From the NCBI GenBank assembly GCA_013396995.1, contig VWZP01006697.1, positions 372,001 to 436,000 on the forward strand: 64,000 nucleotides of DNA, written 5' to 3'. Within the stretch, counting starts at the first letter, position 1; every line of letters starts with the position of its first letter. Below are positions 25,201 to 36,000 of this stretch, in pieces. This DNA comes from Dicaeum eximium. Its lineage: Eukaryota > Chordata > Aves > Passeriformes > Dicaeidae. The position numbers were made by a program, and so were the translations under genes. The notes beneath the pieces were generated by a model. The model worked only from the letters and a program-made list of their open reading frames with translations. It had not been told where the DNA came from and did no database searches.

Positions 25201-28200
25201 GCTTAAAGTACTAGATATCCTTGTAATTTGCATAATATCAAGATGAAGGGAGGGATTCCCATGCTTACATCTGCATGTCTAGCAAAACATGACAAGGTAC
25301 AGCCAGGAGAACCTGTCATTTTGTAGTTAAAGTACAGGGGCTCTATTGTCAGCTGGGCATAAATGTCTGACTGTCACTTACAAAGAGCAGTGTTGTCTTG
25401 GACTGAGCTCTTTGTTTCTTTTTAGGGCATTTGAAGGAAGACAAAAAGAAAGAGGACATAATTTCATATCCTTTCCTTTCACCAAAAATTCCAGAAATTC
25501 TTAATGGTATGCTTCTGTGTACAAGGGAGGGTTTGCCTGATGTAAAATAAGAGACTGAATGCCAAATATATCAAACAATCCTATTGCAAAAGTGAACAAC
25601 CTCCTGCTCTAAGGAAAGGAAGCACCTATGAATGAGGGAAAAGATGTATATGTATGAAGCTTATTCTTCTGCCCAAGGTCTAGTTAGCGCCCAACAGGGA
25701 GTACTCATAGTCTATAAATCAGACTTGATAACACAGAGCTTTGCACATGATCTTCCCTGTTTCAACTTCCAGACATGAAGAATAATGCCCAAATGTTGCC
25801 ACAGAATTAGATGGTTGCAATTAGACAGTGACAGTAGTTCTGCAATTTTGGAGCAGCCTCCTCATTTGCATTCCAACTGTAGGGCTCTGGAAGTGCTTAG
25901 AGAAGAAAGCAGATTTTTTTCTTCCCTGTCACTGCCTCTACCACTAGCTTTGTGAACTGTGTGACAGCACATTTTTTAGAATATTTTGGTAGCTTCCCTT
26001 CCACCAGGTATTGTTTTGCCTTGCCAAATCTGAAGGTTAGCACCGGGCAGGTGTGAAGCTGCAAGGGGAATAATTGCTGCAACCGACAGTGAGGAGAGCA
26101 GCTCTTCAGTATGGACACTGATCCAAAGGAAGCATCTTGTATGAATCATGGGCAATTGCATTGAACTCTAAATAATGTGAAATGAATTTTTGATTTTCCC
26201 AAAGTGCTTGAAGTTTGACGTGAGAGGAAGAGCTACCTGGTATTCTCAGTCTTCCGTCTAGTGCAGAAATGCCTTTCATCTCAAATTGGGACATAAAGTT
26301 GCAAATTCTCTCAATATGACATTTCCAAATAATTTTTCTTCAGAAACGGCCAAGTAGTTACATGACTTGCTTAATTTAGTTAAGAGGAGAGATTTTCTTT
26401 TTGACTTATTTTGACTTTTATAAAACCAGTGATGGATAATGAGGTTTTTGTTGGGTGTGATAAAGGTTCATAAAATCAAAAACCAAACCTATTGCTTAGA
26501 TCAGATTATTTGACCATGTCAAAATGAAGTATTTAAAAAATCTTCTATAAAAAATTAATATCGGTATATTCCATAAAATGTTTGAGGCAATTGAATCAGC
26601 ATTCTCCAATGTTAAACCCTTTTATCTGTAAAAACAGTAGATCAGCTTTAAAAAATAAAACTGAAGTGAAAAACAGTGATTGTGCAATATTTTCAGAGGG
26701 CCTGAGAGATACAGTAGGTCAAAATGTAATATCATTGAAGCTGGTGGAAATTTTTTCAATTGCTGTAACATGACTCATGTTCTACCCTGTACTTATGAAA
26801 ATTCAACATTATTTACTTGATGGCCCAGAAAACAGCATCTATATGTACATATCAGCTGAGGATGCTGTACACTGAAGTGCATCAGCTGGGATTGTGAATA
26901 ATGCAGTCCAAAGGCATAAATTAAGCTTCATTATTTGTATTTTTATTCCATCATGATAAACTATAAACTAAGTCTGATGAGCAATGCTCCTTTATGGCTA
27001 CTCTGGGTGCACAGTGGGTGTATCAGAATAAGGTGCTGATTTTATTTGTATTTCTGCCCTTTTGTCCACAGGACTTCAGTTTTGGCATTGTTTGTCTTTG
27101 CTGCGAAGTTCGTTTTTGTTTCAGCATCTGTTCATGGACAGGAGTCTGCTCCTGCTTTTTTTTATGGCATCTATTGCTGTTTCACCACTCTACATGTGTG
27201 TTTGCTGCTCCTGCTTGCTTTCTGCAACAGCTATGCTCTTTCTTCTCATGTCTGCCCTAACATACATATCTACATGTAGCCAGGCCTCTGCCTCAAGCAT
27301 TTAATTTGTTCTAGTAAGGAATGGTCTTCATTTTCATTCTAAATTAATTTCCTTTTTACGCAGATCTGTTGTGATAATCCTACCTTTTCTACTGTATTGT
27401 ATTTAAATTACAAATGCAGAAACAAGACAATGAGGAAAAAAGAAAGGTCAAAGCCAATAAAAAAAAATTGATTTCCTAGCATCTTAAGATTTTTTTTCAA
27501 TCTACTTCTGGTGAGAGGTAGGTGTGGGGGAAGTTTCTTTTATCCTATTTAATGTCAAGTCATTTGGCATTTATAAGTATTCTTAAAGCTTCTCACAAGG
27601 ATCCAGCTGCATCACAAATCCTACTGATCTTATTAGGAAATAATTAATCAAATCTTTGCATAAATATTTGATAATAAAAAGATAATGTCTGTTCTTCATT
27701 GTAATTTTTGGGGTTTTTACTCTTTTTTTTTTTAATTAGTTTGTCGTTAGAAAAGATGTCCTACAACTTCCAGAGCAATATCACAGAATTAAAAGCCTTT
27801 CTGTCACAAACTTTCTGTTAACTGCTCAAAGGCAACTTTTAAGTCTTTCCAGAATACTTTCTCCAGGATTATTTTTTTTTCCTAGAGAAGCTATTTGTTA
27901 CTGCAGGATGCAGTGGTGTTGAACAGGTAAGGTTTTCATGCAGCACCAGATGCTTCAAGTGCTCATGTGGCTTCAAGTGCATCTGAGTTTGCTCCAAGAG
28001 ATAATAGAAGTGCACCAACCATAATTTTCTCTTTGAATAGTCCCTGCTTACAAAGGAAACTTCCTGTGATGACAAATCAGTCTCAGAGATCACATTGTAA
28101 ACCAAAGAAATAGCCTCCTGGGCTGAAAGCTACTTAGTCATGCAAAGGATGATGTTCAGGTAAATAACTGTCATCTACTGATGCTATTTGCACTAAAATG

Positions 28201-29256
28201 CTGGAATGCTGTGGCTACATCTATGATAGTAAACTGGATAGTGCTAGGGCTTGTTTTCCTGTTCCCACGTTAGGTGGCACAGTCTGGACCCCTTCCCTTC
28301 GCTAAGTTCTCTTATCTGCAAGGCTGCCTGCTAATAAATAAGCTGCTAGCTGGGGACAGGTGGAGAAAAGTCCTTGCTTCATGCTGGTTTCCAAATTTTG
28401 CCCAAGAAATTTTTGGGAAAGGCTTCATTTGGTGGGCCAAATCTATGCTAATGACTGTTTCATTATGAAAAGAATATAAGCAAAGAAATTTGCAAGACCA
28501 CCGCTTAGTTTATTAGAATAGAGGTTCCTTATATTCTAAAATAAAAGATCTGTTTTCAGGGAAGAAGGTGTTTCATAGCATAAGATCTCCATTCCAAGAG
28601 TCACCTTTTACAGTCACCTTCCCCTTTATGTGTTGTCTGCAGAGAGCAAATAACAATAAGTTCACAGGAAGAACATTGTATTTACTATTCCCTATCTTAT
28701 ATGAAATGTGCTTTTTTACCCATGCATCTTTAGAGGCTTCTGAAAAAGAAAAGCAGCCTGAAGTCTGCTGGGAATATGCTAAATAAGAGATGTGATTGAA
28801 ATGTTAATGAAGATATTCTAAGACTGACAAAGGAAGATGTCTTAATATTCCACAGGACCGTGAGGTCTTTCACTGCCCAATCACAGCAGAGAAAAAACAA
28901 AGGAAATTGAAATAGGAGTAGACCCTGACCATTACCGGCTAAGAGTCTACCCCGTGTCTCTAATATTTGCAGTCAACAATGGCAGAAAGCTAAAGCAGAG
29001 CTTTGGTAGTTCTCCTGAGCATGTCAGATCAGAGACAAACTTTCGAGGCTAATTAGTAAACCTCAAACGCTTGTAACAATGAATTGTTAGCAGCAGCCTT
29101 CGAAATTTATTTTTCTTTTAAGCACTTTGTATCTTTGTTCTGTTAGTGCAGATCTCTGTTTTAAGTAAACATGCCATTTAAATCTTATCTAGAAATAACA
29201 TAGATAATCTGACAAAATGTTACACTTTTGAGAAAAAAAATCCCAGAAACACATTG
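22291..29256. other. gene-free unique AT-rich DNA
   Basis: No coding exon, RNA gene or transposon is supported. Open frames are all under 90 codons and lack domains. There are short A- or T-runs near 23219-23231 and 27721-27733. The segment 28860-29110 is listed separately as a candidate conserved element. Confidence 0.55.
28860..29110. other. candidate conserved non-coding element
   Basis: The stretch is free of simple repeats and has a mixed base texture. It carries several transcription-factor-like words: ccaatc (28878), acaatgg (28976), gctaattagtaa (about 29048) and aacaatgaattgttag (about 29077), the last containing an imperfect palindrome with two SOX-like ACAAT words facing each other. 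It has no open frame of note. The call is inference from appearance only, because no cross-species alignment was possible. Confidence 0.25.
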
Positions 29257-29387
29257 TCACAGAATGGGTAAAGCTGGAAGGCACCACAGCAGATCACCTA
29301 GTCCAACCTCCGTGCTCAACCAGGGTCATCCTAGAACTCATCACACAAGATTGTGTTCAGGTACTTCTTGTAATGCCTTCAGGAGGC
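29257..29387 (-). mobile_element. CR1 LINE 3' fragment, truncated
   Basis: Minus-oriented CR1 3' end. On the plus strand the order is tcacagaatgggtaaagctggaaggcacc (reading over 29257-29285), then agatcacctagtccaacctcc, then gctcaaccagggtcatcctagaac, then the cacacaagattgtgttcaggt motif and a decayed 'tctccag'-type word. These are the standard landmarks of the last ~130 bp of avian CR1. Similarity stops abruptly at about 29387, where an LTR-like block starts. The CR1 was either 5'-truncated there or interrupted by the later insertion. Confidence 0.88.
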
Positions 29388-29432
29388 TGACCTAGAACTG
29401 AGGCTAGACAGAGTTAAAGAATAAAGTATGTA

Positions 29433-29438
29433 TTTATT
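29433..29438 (-). terminator. polyadenylation signal of the LTR-like element
   Basis: TTTATT on the plus strand reads AATAAA on the minus strand. It lies about 110 bases downstream of the TATA motif and about 45 bases before the inferred LTR end, the expected place for an R-region polyadenylation signal. Confidence 0.45.
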
Positions 29439-29548
29439 AAAAGGCCTCGATGGATACACCTTGGGCAATACAAGAGCCTGGCCAGGGCTACACCCAAGAT
29501 GAACCCAAAATAGTCACAAAAATGGATGACTGATCATGAGGTCTCACA

Positions 29549-29556
29549 CTTTTATA
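29549..29556 (-). promoter_or_regulatory. TATA box of the LTR-like element
   Basis: The plus-strand word cttttata is TATAAAAG on the minus strand. It sits in a segment with clear U3-to-R order relative to the AATAAA downstream. Whether it is still active is unknown. Confidence 0.45.
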
Positions 29557-31059
29557 AATTTCGGTCCATTTGCACATTGGGGTTAATTTCAGACTACAGC
29601 TAGTGCAGGCCATGGACTAAAAACCCATTAATATTTGAACCTGGTTAATTATGCTTCTTTGAGTTTAATTTCATCCAAAAGGGATGGATATTCAGTCAAT
29701 CTTAGACTGCTTCATAGTGTGAAACAAACAATGTGGGACATGGGGATGATTGAACTATTTTCTTTAAATCCACATTCCTGATCTGAACTAAACCACTATT
29801 GTTGCTCCCAATGGTGAATCAGGACTCTTTGACGCCAATATCGGAATTATTAAAATTACTCCATTGTTCAGAAGGAATTTGGGCTATATGTGCCCAGGTT
29901 CTGAGCTAACATGCTTTCTTCATCATGCTCAGTACCAGACTGCCAGAATGCTTAGAATTCCAAGATAAACACTGTCCATCCCTTTGGTCAAGAAAAGGAA
30001 GCCTCCCATCCCCAACGTGAGCAGCCGAACACCACCTGTCCTTCAAACACACACAGCTCAGAGATATGTTTTATCAAATTCTGTGCTTAGAAGTGAGCTT
30101 TCCCATGGAAGAAAAAAATCAGCAAGTCTGCACACAAGAAACTTTTAAAATATTATAACTACAAACCACTAATATGAACACACACTTGTGTTTCACTCTA
30201 TGTTGTGAAAATACAGTTTCAAAAGTTATCAGAGATGTCATGGTGATTTTGATGTCATTCATTAAAATGAACAGAAACAGGGGACCTAAATTATTTGGAA
30301 AATAATTCTAAACCAAGTGAAATATGAACCAAAAAAAAATCTAATTTTTTAGTACTACAATTACAGAAAAACAATATTAAAGTGAATGCAGTCAAACGAA
30401 TGTTCTTATATCTGTCATTTAAAATTAACTGATGCTACTATTTATTTGTTTGTAGCACTGAGATTTTTGGTTGGTTCATTAAATTGAGTGTAGATTTTTG
30501 TTGCACTTCTTTGCTTTAAATTCTTTATGTAGATGACCTTTCTAGCACAGCAGTTTGAGACCACCACTGATGAAATGTTATTAATATCTTAGCACAGCTA
30601 CATTAATAATCCAGAAGAAACACAGCTAAACATGCTCCTTCCAGCTTGCTCAGTGACTTAGCACCAATGGTGCGCACAGCTTGTGTAGGTGACCTGTTTT
30701 CAGCAGGAGGCCTGGATACCTCATTCCCCATGGTCAAGGAAAGGTGATTCTTTTGGCTACATCCTCCTCTTGGACTGACACCCTACTCGAGGCAGAAGCT
30801 GTTTCTCAGCACAGCTTTTGTGAGCTCAGGGTAGCCGACTCTGCTGGAACATCAGTTGCAGTGGATGCTCTAACGCCTCTGAAAACTCAGTGTGAGATTT
30901 ACACAGGCATCTGAGTGACTGGGCAGATTAGAAGATGCACTGAAAGAGATCTGAAAACTGCACACAGAGTCTCTGGCAAGGCCAGTGAGAGAGCACTGAG
31001 TGTTCTGCCTTCCAGCCCTTTTCCAGATCGCAGGATGGATTACTTCATCTTAATAGCTC

Positions 31060-31120
31060 GTATGAACTGTTAATATTATTAACATTTATTAACCCCTCTT
31101 GCAGACTGTTAATTAAATAA
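31060..31120. promoter_or_regulatory. cluster of GTTAAT / ATTAAC half-sites around a 15-bp palindrome
   Basis: GTTAATATTATTAAC at 31069-31083 is a perfect palindrome about a central base. It has the two half-sites of an HNF1-type homeodomain site, but the spacer is 3 instead of the usual 1. Two more related words follow closely (ttattaacccc, ctgttaattaaataa). A binding-site cluster is possible, and so is AT-rich chance. Confidence 0.3.
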
Positions 31121-31429
31121 TACAGAGTCAAACCTTAGTTCCTTTGGTGCTGACTAAATATCTCTTCCACTTGACACAATTTCATTTATCATTACCCTGT
31201 GTCCCTTGTGTTTAATTTTCAGATGAACTAAATGACTGTATTTGGTATTTAAGATACCACATTAAAAACGGCTGTGAACATAACAAACATAAGCAGGATT
31301 ACCAAGAGTTGTCACGGTGAAGCCAATAAACAAACCTGACTGTAGGAAATTGAGTCCTCAAAAGTGTGAGGAAAGAACCTTGAGTAACTCTGTCTTTTAA
31401 TTTAAACTTATGAAGAATAGCAGTTAATA

Positions 31430-31790
31430 AGCCTTTGCTGAAATGTGGCAATGTTCTCCGCGTGTGACAGGTTTAAGTTTACACATAAATGCTGGAGCAA
31501 ATGGATGAGCTGATTGCCCAGAATGTGATCCTAAGTTATGGTAACCCTTTACCCCAGCTTGCCTTTCTATTATATCATGCTGCAGTGAGCCCTACCAGAG
31601 CTAAAGGCATGACTTGATGGATGGGCTTTGGAAGCAGTTAAGCTGATGCTCCCATAAACCTTGGGCGAGCATGCAAATGAGTTGTTCTTCTGGATGCTGA
31701 TAAAAAGCACTATTAATAAATAGAAAATAATTGTTTGGCAAGCAAGATAACCTTTTTCATGGTTGTTGGTATGCAATAAACAATATCAGA
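31430..31790. other. candidate conserved non-coding element / enhancer
   Basis: About 360 bases of non-repetitive sequence with a POU octamer, atgcaaat, at 31671-31678. It also has TAAT-rich words (actattaataaatag near 31710), a tatgcaataaacaat word near 31770 and no open frame of note apart from a 68-codon minus-strand frame. The texture resembles developmental enhancers in bird gene deserts. This is inference; alignment to other vertebrates would decide it. Confidence 0.28.
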
Positions 31791-32980
31791 AGCTTTAAAA
31801 TCCTGGTAACAGGAGCACTGGGAGAATGGTGCTTCCCCCTCTGGAATTTTGCAGTGTTTCCCAGAGCTGGCTTTAAAGGTTGGCTATAGTAAAGAAAGAG
31901 AAGATAGGTTGAAGGATAAATAAATTCTGCCTCCTAGCTAACCAGCCTCTCCTCTGTCCTTTTGTAGGTCTGTCTTTTCCCCACCTATTTTGTCCCAGCA
32001 GTGATCCTTGGGATCGTGATTTTCTGTACTGAGGGTGGCAGGGATGGAGAAAAACCATAAAATTGGTAATGGTCATCCAACAAAATAGAAGTTTGTCACA
32101 AAGCAAACATGTACCAATTTTTCCTTTTCTTTCACAAATGTTACTGAGGAAAGCTTCCCCACCCCAAAAGTAAAAGTGTGTGTGGTGAAAGAAATACTGA
32201 GAAAAATACTGCACAAGAGCAGATCTTGTTGCGTTGGTGTATCTCACAATTCAAGATGGAAAAGGGCAGAACAGACTTTCTTCATCTCTATAAATAACAT
32301 GCTGCTTTTTATGTGTGTTAAAAGATTTACAGAATCCTTTCTTTTGGCACTAGATCACTCTAGCTGGCAGGAGAAACACAGGAACTTCATGAACAAAGAG
32401 AATCAGAGGAGAAGAGAAATGGCTCTGCAGTTCTACTGGGATCCATTACCATGGCAGTTTGGCCTCTCACACATTAAGTAATGTTTTGTGATTTTTTTTT
32501 TCTATTTATGGCCAGTACCAGCACAGTGAACACAGAGTACAGAAAGGCAGCCAACTGTTCAGAAATTAAGGAAAAATTAAGTTTTAACCCACGAGTTGTC
32601 TAGACCTTGCCTTAGTGTTTCTAGCCAATCCCAAAGTCCTCCAGTTTTCTACATTAAAGCTCTTGCAGTTGCTGAAATGGAGGCAAATCAAAACAGATCC
32701 TGTGGGCAGAACAAGTGCACCTCTACATGAAATGCCTTATTTACTACAAAAGGCATGGATTTGATATTAGAACTGATAGCAACATTTTAAAATAACTTGT
32801 GCACAGAATTTCAAAGTGGGTTTTTAACTTAAAAAGTACGTTTCAGAAAAATGCAGCAAGAAAATTAAAAACATTGTTTAATTTTGCCTTTTATTTTTAA
32901 GATGTTGACCCCTTCCTTCCCTTTATGAATTCCATGCCCTTTTCATTATTAGAGCTTAATAAGATATGCAATATCCCAGG

Positions 32981-33016
32981 AAGGGAAGGCAAGGCAAGGC
33001 AAAGCAAGGCAAGGCA
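32981..33016 (+). repeat. GGCAA pentanucleotide tandem repeat
   Basis: About six to seven units of AAGGC/GGCAA in a row, with one substitution (aaagc) in the middle. It is a short pentamer microsatellite with no neighbouring element from which it clearly derives. Confidence 0.9.
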
Positions 33017-36000
33017 TATTCACAGGAAGGGTTTCAGTCATCGTAAAGGCTCCAAAATTGCCTTTTATTAGGAAAAAAAAGATATTAAGAGAAGCCATGT
33101 AAATGTTTTTCTGTTACATGGCACTATAATTTGATGACTTGAACTTGGTTATGTGATTGTGAGCTGTCTATCCTGGTCATTTCCAGCCTATATCTTACCC
33201 AGACTCAATGCTATTAACAAGATTAATGTTTGTTTTTTTTTTTTTTTATTCCTGTACTCTCTACCATTGATTCTTTTAAACAAATTTTACTGGAATTCAT
33301 ATTAGCAGATTTTCTTTTCCACTATTTTTTAAAAATTTAAATATTATATGACAATTATTTTGAATATACAATTATATACACAGGAAAAATATGAAAATTA
33401 GTGAGACCATCTCATTATCAATAACTGGAAAATATTTTTCCTCTAACCCAGACCAGCTACATGGTAAATAGTGGTCACATATTTTATATTGCATTCTTTT
33501 CTTATCAAAATCCAGTCATGAAGACTGTCCACAGTAGTACAGCGTGACTTGATTAAAACTGACCATGAAATAATCTCTCTTTACCTATAGTGAATGTGAT
33601 TATGAGCTGTTCCTCTCAATTCCTCTTTCTTGGCTTTCTGAACATCTTCGTTTTGACTGATTTTTCTGAGTTGTACAATTAATTTTTCATTCATTGCATT
33701 CAAACACCCCACATAAGAAATAAAAAAAAAAAGGAAAATCCCACTGTTTTATCAAACGCATTTTCTAGGAACTCAGTGGGCACTGGGTGGTCTCACTGAG
33801 ACTCCTCCTGGGCTGCAAGAGGGAAAGAAGTGGGTTTGGGAGATCTGGGAAATGGGACGTTGCTTGTGAGACAGTTTGTGTGTCACCAAAAGAAATTATT
33901 TCACCCTTATTTGGCCTAAAAGACTTGGTAATCTGGAGAAAACCTGTTTATCTTCATTGTTCCATGAAATCTTACTGTTTCCAGCACAACAAGACACAAC
34001 TACTTCAGGTTTACACAGCCATTAATATGTTTTTGAGAAATCATAGAATTTTGAAGTCAAAATATTCTAAGATTGTCTGGTGTAAATATTGGAGTTATGT
34101 TGATTTACCCCAGATGATACATTATTTTTTTTATTATTATTTTTTATCTTTTTAATTCAAATGGTATGATAAGAAGATAAAATTTTTCCTTTACAATTCT
34201 TGCTTTTGTAGTCAGTGTTATTTCCTGTCTTTCTCTGCATTTAAAGAAACGACAACCAGGTTTACATCACAAAAAATATGATTTTTTACGATTACTTCAC
34301 AAAGATGTTAGTCTTTATTGTAAACTTTTAAATTTAAATACCTGGATTTCATATATAAAAATAAAACATTTAATATAAGGAGATTGCAAATTTCAAAATA
34401 TTATTATTAACAAAAGGAATAAGATTACTCTTAAAACTTATTAGAAATATGGCCTTGCAAATGTTCAACTCAAGTACTTTTAAAATACTAATGTCACTGG
34501 ATGCATTCCACTCTCTAGAATGAGTTCCATTAAAGTAAATTAAATAGATATCATTTTTCCTCCATGAAAATTAAGAGAAACTTACAGCTTGTTAGGTGTT
34601 TCTGATATGATTGCAGACTTTTACTGGATGTCTTGTTTAGGCACCTGCTCATATGAGAACTATCTCATTGCCTACCTGACAAAGTGATTTTTAATATTAG
34701 TGATTTGTAGTCTGTAGGACTGAGTCTAATGCTAGATATTATTTTTTTAAATTCTATCTCACTGCCTACGTTAAAAGTAGACTATGAAATCTGTCCACTT
34801 CAGCTTGTACAAGCAAAAACCAGTTGGTTTTTGCATAACAGTAAGAAAAAAACCCTGGAGAAATTTGGTCATAGGTACTGATTCAGAAGGATGAAACTTC
34901 CATAGCTCGAAGAAACCAGTATGTTGAGAAAGAACTGTATAGTGCCTATACAAGAACCCCACAAATACAACAGAATTTTAATGGAATATGGAATTAGAAC
35001 AATATGGAGTTAGAATAGTCCTGGAGCTAGCTGTACTGTGATGAATAAATCCCACAAAATGCTTATCTGGAGTCATCCTTTTTCTTATCAGGATTTTGAA
35101 AAAATGCTTAACCATGATTTCAGTCATATCATCTTTCTTTTGCTTCTCCAACATTTCTTTTCTTATAGCTGCTAATGAAAGTTTAGAAGAAATGAAAAAA
35201 AAAAAAGAGAAGTAATTATAAGCTTACTCATCTTTCCTCCTTGATTCTGAAAGTTGGAAGAAATTATTAAATATTCAGAGAGAACTTTATTTCTATCTAT
35301 TTTCCATCTGTCACCAAAGTTCTTCTGAAAACATGAGTGAAAAGACTGTAGAAAATGTTAGTTTTGATCTAGGAAGCTGTGGTGTTTTTGTGGCATGCTG
35401 ATTTAGTGAAGAAGGAGAAGTTAATTTTAAGTATTTTAGCTCTATCACCAAAACAGTTCTTTGTCCTTTGGTTTTCAGAGATTTTTGAGGTAATTAGGTC
35501 ACAAAACAAGGCATATTATCAAGACCTCCATTTGGATGCAGTTAGAGTCTAGCACAAAGTCCTGTAAAGTACAGAGGATATGCTTTACAGAACAGAAGTT
35601 TATGCAAATGGCACTGTACGCAAGCATTTTTTAATAATAAGGCAGGAGGTCTGTAATTTTTGCAGCAAAATTAAGAGCTGTGCATCTAATGCTAAAAGCA
35701 TTACCTTTCAAAGATGGTTTCCTTTGATCTTGAACCCTGGGATTGAAATTGTACATGATAAGAATTTAAGGTTTTAATTATTTAAGGCTTTCTTATTTTT
35801 AAATTTTCTGGACAATGTATCTCAGGAGCATGTAACTTTGAAATGTTACACCAATTGATTAGCATTAACTCAAGTAAAAATACTGAACCATGACATTTAG
35901 AAATGTAATCTTGATTCCACTTAGCTGTTTCTGGCTGGTATCTGAAGGATATGATACAAAATTAAGTCCTGATGACAGCACCAGAAAAAAAATTCCCTAA

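Larger units (their letters stand above)
29388..30059 (-). mobile_element. solo LTR-like element of an endogenous retrovirus
   Basis: The block has the internal architecture of an LTR read on the minus strand. A TATAAAAG box lies at 29556-29549, followed about 110 bases downstream by AATAAA at 29438-29433, and then a short U5-like tail ending near 29388. That spacing fits U3, R and U5 of a retroviral LTR. The phrases around 29440-29530 are ones I associate with a songbird LTR family, but I could not search. No primer-binding site, gag, pol or env sequence flanks it, so it would be a solo LTR left by recombination. The right boundary (about 30059, ending ...gctca) is uncertain, and I found no clean target-site duplication. 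Confidence 0.6.
30060..32980. other. gene-free unique DNA with conserved-looking stretches
   Basis: No coding exon is supported. Between about 30440 and 31110 and between 31430 and 31790 the sequence is non-repetitive and rich in homeodomain/POU-like words; these parts are annotated separately. The frames 31873-32247 (minus, 124 codons) and 32176-32481 (plus, 101 codons) overlap each other and show no domain. Confidence 0.5.

Noticed and set aside
34028..34090. Possible ancient minus-oriented CR1 3' end (aatcatagaatttt... ttgtctggt)
   Set aside because: Only the first dozen bases resemble the CR1 terminus; the ggaagggacc and ccaacc landmarks are missing, so chance similarity cannot be excluded.
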